64,000 bases of DNA from Bacteriovoracaceae bacterium UBA6200 (GTDB lineage: Bacteria; Bdellovibrionota; Bacteriovoracia; Bacteriovoracales; Bacteriovoracaceae), in the NCBI GenBank assembly GCA_002422605.1, contig DISW01000001.1:315114-379113 (forward strand), read 5' to 3'. Below, one piece after another: positions 42,513 to 50,981 of this stretch. The notes beneath the pieces are model-generated. The model made no database searches. It had not been told where the DNA came from and was given only the letters and a program-made list of their open reading frames with translations. Both the position numbers and the translations under genes were made by a program. Within the stretch, counting starts at the first letter, position 1; every line of letters starts with the position of its first letter.

Positions 42513-44972
42513 CTATGCTGCCAGATTCAATTTAGCTTTGTTAGAAAGAGGAATAAAAAGCGTCATCGTTATTCCTTCCCCTTCAACAGATTCAATCTCG
42601 GTTCTGCCACCGGCCTTTAATGTTGAAGCATAAATAGATGATACTCCTACTCCTCTACCAGAGATATCAGAAACTTCATCCCTGGTTGAGAGACCTCCTG
42701 ACAATATTTTCTCTAGAGCATCATTAAGGGAGGCAATTGATGAATCTTTAGTAGCCATTTTTTCCCAATTTACTCCACGACCATCATCCTTCATAACCAC
42801 TTTAAGTTCATTTTCCACTTTATTAAAACTAAAGACGATCTCACCTGCTTCATTTTTACCTGCAGCAACTCGTTCATCCGGTGTTTCAAAACCATGATCC
42901 AGAGAATTTCGCACAAAGTGAATGAGAGGCTGAAAAACTTGATCCCACTCACCCTCAGGCAAAGTGATATCTCCTCCTTCAATCCTGAAAGTGACTTTTT
43001 TATTCAGTTTAGAACAGAGGTCATCAATGACTGTTGGGTACAGCTGAAAGAAAGACGAGACTGGTGTATTTAGAAAACTTTCTTCAAAGCGATTAGCGAT
43101 GTCTTTTCCACGAGATTCAAGTTTCTCCCTAAATTGCTTCAATTCGTTAATAGAAATAAGTTTCATTTTGTTTGATTGCTTATATTGGAGAATAGGCTCG
43201 AACTGATCAATGAAATCCGCAATGGCGTAATCCATTTCTGCCAGTTTTTCACCAGCAAATATTTTAACTTCATGAGGACAATCTTCTGACCTGATATATT
43301 CTTCTAAATAGGACTCTAGAGCGTGACACTTTTCAGATACCGCCGAAATGTTGAAATAAGAGAAACTACCCTTAACTGTATGAACTAATCTTTGAACTTC
43401 TTTCATGCCGTAAGGCCGATCAAAACAATCAAAGGCATCCAATAACATTTTCTTCGATTCAGTCAGGATCTTATTGAATGAATCACGATTACTGGCGATC
43501 TTAAAAATCATTTGGGAGAAGTTCCATTCTTTCTTGAATTTCTCCATGTTCTCAAATTCCTGAGTTTTATCAGTACCGACAATCATAAGATACTCAAATT
43601 CATCCGTTTCAGAATTGTTGATTGGGGCATAGCCCATTTGAATTTTTTGATTTTGGTTATTCGTTCTTAATTCAGGAGCGAGGCGAGTCATATCATCTAA
43701 GCTCAGCATATTCTCACATACCATTTGGTAGAGTTCTTTAAACGGCTCAGAATCACTTTCCGAAAGACCCATGATCTCTCCTGGAGTTGAAACTTCGGGA
43801 TTAACCTCAAACATTGAAGAGGCAATTTTAGAATAAATAGGCATGACCTCAAATTTCTTATCAACCAAAACAAAACCCTGCCCTAAAGCATTGAGCATCC
43901 CTTTTTGAATATTGGATAAGCTTTGGAGCTCCTGAGTTCTTTCGGCAACTTTTAATTCTAACTCTTGGTTATAAATGCGGAGTTCTTCCAAGAGAGATTT
44001 AATTTTTGTACCCATATGGTTAAAGGCATTTCCCAGCCTTGCCAACTCATCACCGCTTTTAATCTCTACTTTGAAATCAAAGTTTTCATGCTCAAACTCC
44101 TGGGCCGCCGTGGTCAACTGGATTAAGTGCCAGGTCAGCCATTTGGCCGCCAAGGTGCCAATAAGAAGCGAAATAGAGGCCATAAGGCAAAGAATAAGGA
44201 GTCCTTGTTTGATAAAGACTTCTTGAACCAACATGACCTTATTTTCAGGAATTAAATTTACCAGATGGAAATTTTCTATTGGATTAGAAAATGAAACAAA
44301 ATAAGAAACACCATTTAACTGGGCCTTAAATAACCCACCGGAGCCGGGTTGCTTTTTTAGAGTTTCGTTCACTAATTTTAAATCTTCAGACCCTAAATTC
44401 ACATTATCTCGAGTCAGAACTTTCTCCTGAGAAATCGCAAACGTTGTTTGATCATTTCGTGAAGTAAGCATATTTAAAAGTTCTGGCTGTCTGAAGGCCA
44501 GAGCAGCATAACTTCCTTCCTGTTCAAGAGACTTCTTAAGAATGAAGATACTTTGCTCTTTATCTAAAATTGATAATTTCACTCCCTGAGAATCAAGTTT
44601 ATTAATTGTCCAGCCAGGAATAGCGTGATTTTCGAATAACACCTTATGTGTGTGGGCCGGAGATTGAGGAATATGGAGATAAACACCGACAATTTTATTT
44701 TGTCCGCCATTTAAAAAATTTTCGATAGGAAAAGAGAGTTTCTTTTCAACAAGGGCATGAGAGACATAGGAATTTAAAAGCAGTTCATAGTCATCAATGA
44801 CATTAATAAAGAGCTTGGATTTTCCTTCAATATTGGAGGACAGACCATCATAGACAAAAGCGAGCTTATCTTCTTGATAGGTTTTAAAACTTAAAAAAGC
44901 AAAAACACTTAATCCAAAAATTGAAAGAGAGATAGTTGAGGCCAAAATTTTTGTTTTTAATGAAAAGTTCAT
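42513..44972 (-). CDS. Membrane-bound CheA-like histidine kinase (HAMP-Hpt-HATPase)
   Basis: The protein has 819 residues from the ATG at 44972 (a GTG seven codons upstream is the alternative). Order: TM1 (ILASTISLSIFGLSVFAFL), a periplasmic sensor of about 210 residues, TM2 (GLLILCLMASISLLIG), HAMP, a coiled coil, and a PAS-like segment (LNALGQGFVLVDKKFEVM). An Hpt domain with His531 in VHTVKGSFSYF and a CheA-type ATPase (RNSLDHGFETPDER, DDGRGVNW, SGRGVGVSS) follow. There is no CheW-like P5 domain. It probably autophosphorylates the Hpt histidine and passes phosphate to the CheY-like protein two genes downstream. Confidence 0.88.
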   Translation of the reverse strand: MNFSLKTKILASTISLSIFGLSVFAFLSFKTYQEDKLAFVYDGLSSNIEGKSKLFINVIDDYELLLNSYVSHALVEKKLSFPIENFLNGGQNKIVGVYLHIPQSPAHTHKVLFENHAIPGWTINKLDSQGVKLSILDKEQSIFILKKSLEQEGSYAALAFRQPELLNMLTSRNDQTTFAISQEKVLTRDNVNLGSEDLKLVNETLKKQPGSGGLFKAQLNGVSYFVSFSNPIENFHLVNLIPENKVMLVQEVFIKQGLLILCLMASISLLIGTLAAKWLTWHLIQLTTAAQEFEHENFDFKVEIKSGDELARLGNAFNHMGTKIKSLLEELRIYNQELELKVAERTQELQSLSNIQKGMLNALGQGFVLVDKKFEVMPIYSKIASSMFEVNPEVSTPGEIMGLSESDSEPFKELYQMVCENMLSLDDMTRLAPELRTNNQNQKIQMGYAPINNSETDEFEYLMIVGTDKTQEFENMEKFKKEWNFSQMIFKIASNRDSFNKILTESKKMLLDAFDCFDRPYGMKEVQRLVHTVKGSFSYFNISAVSEKCHALESYLEEYIRSEDCPHEVKIFAGEKLAEMDYAIADFIDQFEPILQYKQSNKMKLISINELKQFREKLESRGKDIANRFEESFLNTPVSSFFQLYPTVIDDLCSKLNKKVTFRIEGGDITLPEGEWDQVFQPLIHFVRNSLDHGFETPDERVAAGKNEAGEIVFSFNKVENELKVVMKDDGRGVNWEKMATKDSSIASLNDALEKILSGGLSTRDEVSDISGRGVGVSSIYASTLKAGGRTEIESVEGEGITMTLFIPLSNKAKLNLAA

Positions 44973-45016
44973 GCATACTATTCGTAAGTTCACTACTCAG
45001 ACTTTAATAAGGACTT

Positions 45017-47665
45017 ATGGGAAAAACAGACCGTTCCACTCTGATCTTAGTTATAACTGCCTTAATTGGTATCGCATTAAGCAGTTTTTTTCTTATGAAA
45101 GGCCAATTCGGTCAGGCATCCCTCAGGAAAGAGTCTGAGCGAGTTGCTACGATAAATCGATTTGAGCAGGACATTCGATTGAAGATGGCGGGAGACCTAC
45201 ACTGGTATCCAGTGACTCAAGAAGTATTTTGTTTCAAGGATGATACTATCTTTTCGGGACCTGGTTCAAAGGCCACACTCGATCTCGTCAATGGGGGTAC
45301 GATTACACTCTACCCAAACACACTGGTAGTTCTGAGTGAAGGCCGGATATCTCTGGAGTCAGGCGCCTTAGAAATTAATCTCGCCCAAGGCGATATTGAA
45401 ATTGAGAGTTTTGGAGAAGTCATTAAGGTTACTCCTAAAGATAAAATTAAGATTGAGAATACTGAAAAGATCAAAAGAATCGTCCCCCTGGCCGGAAGCC
45501 AAATTAATCACCCTCTGCTGAAAAATTATATCGAAAAAATTCAGATCTCTCTTGAAAGCCCCCGTTTACTTGAAAAAGTCCCGAAAATAACTGGTAGTTC
45601 ATTAAATTTTAAATGGTCTACGAATCCTGAAGCTCCCCAATCCGATTACCTCCTGGAAGTCTCAACTCAAGAGTCCTTTGAAAACATCCTTCTATCAAAG
45701 AATTTGAAAACATTAAATTACCAGATACCAAGTGAACAATTACCAACGGGGACCCTATACTGGAGGGTCTCTCAAGGTAACAGAAAAGAAAGTTCATCTT
45801 TTACGCATGTAGATCACTTTGAAGCAGAACAAATTCTTCCTGAAGAAAACATGATTTACTCTTTGGAGCAAAGCCTAGAAAACGGTCTTCGCTTTGAGTG
45901 GACTAACCCGCTCGAAGGCAAACAAATTTTCCAAATTTCTCAAGATGAAAATTTCTCTTCACTCCTAAATAGTGACCATTTAAATGCAACATCGAGGGAA
46001 CTTAATTTAAGTGAAAAAGGTAAATACTACTGGCGGGTTGGTTATTTAATAAGTGATAAAATGTATTGGTCGAAGGTTTCATCTTTTAATTTAAAATCTG
46101 ATCTCATAAGAACCCTCACTCTAGACAAAATACCAAAGATTCTCGACTTCTCCCTTAGAAAGACGTTTCCTGTTAAAGTCATTGAACCCGTAGGATTCGA
46201 AAGCTATGAGTATATTCTTTCTCAAGGGGATAAGATTCTGGATAAGAAAATGTCCGAGCTTCCAGTTTATCATTTAAAGTTTCTTCCTGATGGTCGATAT
46301 CATTTAAAAATCAAGGCCAGCAGTAAAACTAAAAATTTGGAAGGTGAAGTTAACAAAGAGTTAAACGTGCTCACCTCTCCTCCAGTTGAAGCTCCAAAAA
46401 TTAAGAATAAAGAGAAGACAAAAATTTTCGTTCATATTCTAAATACAATTATCAATAACCTCTTTCCCAGCGCCCATGCATCCTCAAAATTCTTTTATAA
46501 TTTGGAATGGGAAGCTGTACCTAATGCCAGTTACGAAATTGAAATATACAAAAATACAAAAGAAGAACTTTATCTCTCAAAGATCATTAATGTACCTATC
46601 TACCGTTTAGATATCTCTGGCCCCGAAACTTACTACTGGCGTATTAGAACAGTTTTTAATGACAAAAAAGGGCCTTTCAGTGATTTTGCTTCTGTTCAAG
46701 TCGAAGACAAGGTTTTATCACTTAATAAACCGCTTATGCTTTCTCCGACTCCAGATGAAAGTCTCTCCATCATCGAAAATGGTACTGTGACATTCACATG
46801 GCAGCAGCCCATATCGGGCAAATATTACTTAGAATACTCAACCGATCCTGATGGGAAAAAGACAAAAAGAATCCCTGTCTCACGTGGAAGTAAAACCCTT
46901 AAATTTAAAAAAGCTCCCCCTATCTTCTATTGGCGAATTCATGCTGAAAGTCTCTATGGAAATACAAATCCCAATGAAGAAAAATACAAACTTAAATTGG
47001 AAGTTGTAGATAATAAGTTTCCATTTAGCAAAGTTCTTACCAGACTGGTCCTTTACCAAAGCAGTTCTGATTTCAAAATAGTCGCAAAAGACGCAGGTCT
47101 TAAGCATAATTTAAATATGTCCGGCCAGATCATGGATCTTAATATTGAATTATTTCCCAATAAGAACCGTCGTAATTCTTACAATTTTGAATTTCGTGGG
47201 CAGGACTTAAGTGATGGGAAAAATACACTCGATGAGAAGAGAATTGGGATCGAATATAGCTGGCTTTTAAACCCAGATTCGAATGCACACCAACAGTTTT
47301 ATCTGGGGTTTCATCAACTCTTACAATATCACTTTCTTATTGATTCACAGATAGAAGGTGATTACACCGCCAGCTTCCTAAGTGCCCGTTACTTATTTCG
47401 CCGTCATTTAACTGAAAAATTTAACATTGAACTAAGTTCTCTGCTACAAATGCCGACTGCCTTTGATTTCACTCCTTCAGTCACGGTGAAACCAGCAATT
47501 AACTATCATGTAAACGCCAAGTGGTGGATTGATTTTTATCTCTTGTATGAACGCTTCTATACTCGTCCAAAAATTAAAAGTGGATCTCGAGATGCTGATA
47601 TTACTCTTCAGAATATGGCCTTTGGTATAGGGGCCACCTGGAACCCAAGCAATGCTCCTTTCTAA
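45017..47665 (+). CDS. FecR-domain surface protein with Y-W-R repeats
   Basis: The 882 residues start with a TM anchor (STLILVITALIGIALSSFFL). A FecR domain follows to about residue 150 (SGPGSKATLDLVNGGTITLYPN, GALEINLAQGDIEIES). Fibronectin-III-like units come next, recognised by four Y-W-R-[VI] strand ends near residues 247, 337, 538 and 636. A C-terminal region of about 200 residues has amphipathic strands and ends in aromatic/Phe, resembling an outer-membrane beta-barrel. It would span from inner membrane to cell surface. It is divergent, 44 nt from the kinase gene, so it could be its target or input. Confidence 0.7.
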   Translation: MGKTDRSTLILVITALIGIALSSFFLMKGQFGQASLRKESERVATINRFEQDIRLKMAGDLHWYPVTQEVFCFKDDTIFSGPGSKATLDLVNGGTITLYPNTLVVLSEGRISLESGALEINLAQGDIEIESFGEVIKVTPKDKIKIENTEKIKRIVPLAGSQINHPLLKNYIEKIQISLESPRLLEKVPKITGSSLNFKWSTNPEAPQSDYLLEVSTQESFENILLSKNLKTLNYQIPSEQLPTGTLYWRVSQGNRKESSSFTHVDHFEAEQILPEENMIYSLEQSLENGLRFEWTNPLEGKQIFQISQDENFSSLLNSDHLNATSRELNLSEKGKYYWRVGYLISDKMYWSKVSSFNLKSDLIRTLTLDKIPKILDFSLRKTFPVKVIEPVGFESYEYILSQGDKILDKKMSELPVYHLKFLPDGRYHLKIKASSKTKNLEGEVNKELNVLTSPPVEAPKIKNKEKTKIFVHILNTIINNLFPSAHASSKFFYNLEWEAVPNASYEIEIYKNTKEELYLSKIINVPIYRLDISGPETYYWRIRTVFNDKKGPFSDFASVQVEDKVLSLNKPLMLSPTPDESLSIIENGTVTFTWQQPISGKYYLEYSTDPDGKKTKRIPVSRGSKTLKFKKAPPIFYWRIHAESLYGNTNPNEEKYKLKLEVVDNKFPFSKVLTRLVLYQSSSDFKIVAKDAGLKHNLNMSGQIMDLNIELFPNKNRRNSYNFEFRGQDLSDGKNTLDEKRIGIEYSWLLNPDSNAHQQFYLGFHQLLQYHFLIDSQIEGDYTASFLSARYLFRRHLTEKFNIELSSLLQMPTAFDFTPSVTVKPAINYHVNAKWWIDFYLLYERFYTRPKIKSGSRDADITLQNMAFGIGATWNPSNAPF

Positions 47666-47677
47666 TCAAGACAAAAA

Positions 47678-47699
47678 AAATCCCGCTTTCGCGGGATTT
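47678..47699 (-). terminator. Intrinsic terminator of the asnS transcript
   Basis: AAATCCCGC/GCGGGATTT with a TTTC loop forms a strong hairpin. On the minus strand eight Ts follow, so it ends the asnS-pfkB direction; on the plus strand it may also stop the FecR-domain transcript. Confidence 0.85.
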
Positions 47700-47704
47700 C
47701 CTAA

Positions 47705-49099
47705 TTAAAATTCAGCATTCTTTGGAGTACGCGGGAATGGAATCACATCTCTAATATTACTCATACCGGAAATATACATAACAGCACGTTCAAAACCCAG
47801 GCCGAAACCAGAGTGCGGAACCGAACCGTACTTACGTAAATCCATGTACCACCAGTAATTCGCCGGATCCATATTAAGATCACTCATGCGCTTAGAGAGC
47901 TTATCAAAGTTTTCTTCACGCTGAGAACCGCCAATAAGTTCTCCGACACCAGGAACCAGAACATCCATGGCCCGAACAGTTTTATTGTCCTCGTTAAGCT
48001 TCATATAGAAGGACTTAATTTCTTTTGGATAATCAGTCACGATTGTTGGACGTTTGAAATAAACCTCGGCCAAAAAGCGCTCATGCTCAGTTTGAAGATC
48101 TGCTCCCCATGAAACAGGAAAATCAAACTTATGAGTTTTAGCAGCATCCTGGAGGATTTCAACCGCTTTAGTGTAAGTGACCATCTCAAAATGAGAGTTC
48201 ATCACATGCTCTAAGGTCTTTAAGTTTTCAGGAGCATAACGGCTGGATAAGAACTCAAGCTCATCTCCACACTGCTCAATAGAGCGCTTAATTAAATGTT
48301 TTACATAACCACTGGCGAGATTTGCATTGTCTTCAAGAGTAAAGAAAGCAGCCTCTGGTTCCACCATCCAGAATTCGGAAAGGTGACGGGCGGTATGAGA
48401 GTTCTCAGAACGGAAGGTTGGGCCAAATGTATAAACACGACCTAAACCACCAACAGCAAATGTTTCAGCTTCAAGCTGGCCGGAAACTGATAAGAAAGTC
48501 TCACGACCAAAGTAGTCCTGCTTAAAATCAATTTCTCCTTTATCTGTGCGAGGCAATTTATCTAAAGGAAGAGTTGAAACTCTGAACATTTCACCGGCAC
48601 CTTCAGCATCCGAAGAGGTGATGATCGGGGTATGGAGATAAGTAAAAGTCTCATTCGTAAAAAACTCGTGAGTGGCCTGGGCCAAAACGTGGCGGAGGCG
48701 AAAGACAGCAGAGAAAGTATTTGTACGAGAACGAAGATGGGCAATTTCCCTTAAATATTCAAGAGACGTTTCTTTTTTCTGAAGGGGATAGTCTTCAGAA
48801 TTCGCACAAAAAACATGAACACGTTTTGCTTGAAGCTCAACCGGCTGCTTCCCTTGAGAAGCCACTAAGAGTCCTTCAACTTCAACTGAAGAGCCCATCG
48901 TGAGCTTGGAAACTTCTTCATAATTATCTAAGGAAGCATCAACAATGATTTGAAGATCTTTTTGTGTGGTTCCATCATTGACCACCATAAAAGAGAATTT
49001 CTTCGACTGACGGAGGGATTTAATCCAACCCTTAACGATAATCGTTTGATCAACCGGCTTTGTTTCAAAAACTTTTTTTACTAAAAGATACTGAGACAT
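47705..49099 (-). CDS. asnS: Asparaginyl-tRNA synthetase
   Basis: The 464-residue class II synthetase joins asparagine to tRNA-Asn. An OB-fold anticodon domain (IIVKGWIKSLRQSKKFSFM) is followed by motif 2 in FGPTFRSENSHTARHLSEFWMVEPE and motif 3 in GFGLGFERAVMYISG. The active site HARDS-type loop reads FLSVSGQLEAE. The second of two adjacent ATG codons is better spaced from AGGAG, so I use 49099. It is followed by a strong terminator and preceded closely by the PfkB kinase gene. Confidence 0.96.
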   Translation of the reverse strand: MSQYLLVKKVFETKPVDQTIIVKGWIKSLRQSKKFSFMVVNDGTTQKDLQIIVDASLDNYEEVSKLTMGSSVEVEGLLVASQGKQPVELQAKRVHVFCANSEDYPLQKKETSLEYLREIAHLRSRTNTFSAVFRLRHVLAQATHEFFTNETFTYLHTPIITSSDAEGAGEMFRVSTLPLDKLPRTDKGEIDFKQDYFGRETFLSVSGQLEAETFAVGGLGRVYTFGPTFRSENSHTARHLSEFWMVEPEAAFFTLEDNANLASGYVKHLIKRSIEQCGDELEFLSSRYAPENLKTLEHVMNSHFEMVTYTKAVEILQDAAKTHKFDFPVSWGADLQTEHERFLAEVYFKRPTIVTDYPKEIKSFYMKLNEDNKTVRAMDVLVPGVGELIGGSQREENFDKLSKRMSDLNMDPANYWWYMDLRKYGSVPHSGFGLGFERAVMYISGMSNIRDVIPFPRTPKNAEF

Positions 49100-49108
49100 C
49101 ATGAACTC

Positions 49109-50107
49109 CTATCCAAAAATTTTCTTTTTAATTTCCTGTACGGTTTCTGTCTTTAAACGAGGTCCAAATTGTCCCACCACCCGGCTTGCTGACAAAGAAG
49201 CAAGTTTCCCGGCGGAAGCGAAGGTGTGGCCATTAGTAATCGCATAAAGGAAAGCACCGGCAAACATATCACCTGCACCATTTGAGTCCACAGCTTCAAC
49301 AGCAAAAGGCTCAATATCGATGAAAGTATCGCCATCAAAAATCATGGCACCGTTTTCACCTAAAGTAATGACAAATGTGTTGGCGATCTTTTTAAGTTCT
49401 TCGCGAACCACCATGATGTCATCAATGCCCGTATAGGCCGAAGCTTCAGTTTCATTGGCGAAAAGAAGATCAACCTTCTCCCCGATCATCTCATCCATTC
49501 CCTCTTTGAAGAACTTAACCATATTCACATCAGAGAAAGTTAGGGCGGTCTTAACTCCAGCGGCTTCAGCAATTTTTCTTGCCTGCACAGCAGCCGCGCG
49601 GCCGGTTGGAGAAGCGACCAGGTAGCCTTCCATATACATATATTTTGAACTGCGAATAGCATCCATGACAATTTCATTTTTTGAAATAGAAGAAGTAATC
49701 CCTAAATAGGTATTCATGGTTCTTTCAGCATCAGGAGTAATGAGAACCAGGCATTTACCTGTGACACCCTCTTCACGGTCTTGATACTTAAGGTTTGAAT
49801 CAACTCCATTATCCTGAAGATCCTGATAATAGAAATTTCCAATAGGATCTTTAGCGACTTTGCATGAGTAAAAGCCTTTACCTCCGAACTGAGCAATCGC
49901 GATAACGGAGTTTGAAGCTGAGCCTCCGCATTGTTGCTTTTTAGGAGCGGTACCAAGTGCATTTAAAAGATAATTTTGTCTTTCTTCATCAACCAAGGTC
50001 ATAAGACCTTTGTCGAGTTTATGTTTCACAAAAAAATCATCATGAACTTCATATTCCATATCCACCAGGGCATTCCCGATGGCGTAAACATCATACTTTT
50101 TATTCAT
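49109..50107 (-). CDS. PfkB-family sugar/nucleoside kinase (adenosine-kinase-like)
   Basis: The 332-residue kinase has GNALVDMEYEV, the QCGGSASNSVIAIAQFGGKG substrate region and the ATP-site motif VDSNGAGDMFAGAFLYA, with the catalytic aspartate inside it; Ser replaces the usual Thr of DTxGAGD. The lid strand and FDDE-like SKLASLSASRVV end are normal. The closest pattern is the adenosine-kinase-like subgroup, but the true substrate (adenosine, ribose or fructose-type sugar) is open. It lies 9 nt before asnS and should share its transcript. Confidence 0.85.
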   Translation of the reverse strand: MNKKYDVYAIGNALVDMEYEVHDDFFVKHKLDKGLMTLVDEERQNYLLNALGTAPKKQQCGGSASNSVIAIAQFGGKGFYSCKVAKDPIGNFYYQDLQDNGVDSNLKYQDREEGVTGKCLVLITPDAERTMNTYLGITSSISKNEIVMDAIRSSKYMYMEGYLVASPTGRAAAVQARKIAEAAGVKTALTFSDVNMVKFFKEGMDEMIGEKVDLLFANETEASAYTGIDDIMVVREELKKIANTFVITLGENGAMIFDGDTFIDIEPFAVEAVDSNGAGDMFAGAFLYAITNGHTFASAGKLASLSASRVVGQFGPRLKTETVQEIKKKIFG

Positions 50108-50145
50108 CGCGTGATCTCCAAAAATGAGTCACTACTCTAATCTTT

Positions 50146-50868
50146 TTAAACCGAAAAATACACATCATATCGAGTAGATTTCCCGATATATTCCACCGAA
50201 GGTTTTTCACTCAGTGAGATCGAATGGCGAGGCCTCTTAATCACGAGCCGTTTTGGTTTGAGCAGAAGGGCCTCTTTAAATACTAGTTGGGCATCTAAAT
50301 CTGAACCGACAACATTTCGGAATATCCGCATCTCCTTTTTAGGAGAAGACTTTTGATTGGCATCTTCAAACATAGGATCAAAATAGAAGACATCTACATC
50401 CGGCGGTTCCTTTAAGGCCTTTAAAGCGTCCCCTGGGATAAAATGAAAGGATTTGATTCTGGGATGATGGGCATTTTGAAGAGCACTTTCGATTAAAAAA
50501 CGGATCACCGGATGCCTCTCTGTCGCCCAGACTTCACAACCAAAGCTTAGTAAGAGGAGGCCGTCCCCTAAAAGTCCGGCCGTAAGATCCAAAACTTTGG
50601 GACGATAAGGCCCTTTTACCCCTACAGCACGAGCAAGAAGTTCTTTTTGGAGAGAGGATTTTTTGAAAAACTCCTCATGCCGGGCAAGCTCACGATCGAT
50701 TTCAATCCCAATCGCCCGCTCTTCAGTACGATCGGAATGAAGCCAGAACTGGCCCTCTTTCCATTCAAAGGAAAGGTTGATTCCTTTCTCTATGGAAAAC
50801 TTATTTAGTGCACTCAAATCCTCCTCTTTAATAGGAGGGGCCTCTTCGCTGTTAATTATTGTTATCAT
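50146..50868 (-). CDS. rsmJ: 16S rRNA (guanine-N2) methyltransferase RsmJ
   Basis: The 240-residue protein carries the RsmJ set: LDLTAGLLGDGLLLLSFGCEV (SAM site), ERHPVIRFLIESAL, FDPMFED with KKEMRIFRNVVGSDLDA, and RLVIKRPRHSISLSE. RsmJ methylates G1516 of 16S rRNA in E. coli. The N-terminal part differs from the E. coli protein. It lies 38 nt upstream of the PfkB kinase on the same strand and diverges from gcvP. Confidence 0.88.
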   Translation of the reverse strand: MITIINSEEAPPIKEEDLSALNKFSIEKGINLSFEWKEGQFWLHSDRTEERAIGIEIDRELARHEEFFKKSSLQKELLARAVGVKGPYRPKVLDLTAGLLGDGLLLLSFGCEVWATERHPVIRFLIESALQNAHHPRIKSFHFIPGDALKALKEPPDVDVFYFDPMFEDANQKSSPKKEMRIFRNVVGSDLDAQLVFKEALLLKPKRLVIKRPRHSISLSEKPSVEYIGKSTRYDVYFSV

Positions 50869-50981
50869 CTGCTTAAAGTATAATTGACCATACGCATTTA
50901 TTCACTCTTATTTCTTAACAAACCTTGGGGGAAGTCCTAGGATATGCTGGCAAAATTATTATGTTGGCATAAGGAAATAGC

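Noticed and set aside
50869..50981. Glycine riboswitch upstream of gcvP
   Set aside because: The 113-nt spacer is too short for a tandem aptamer and shows no glycine-aptamer core.
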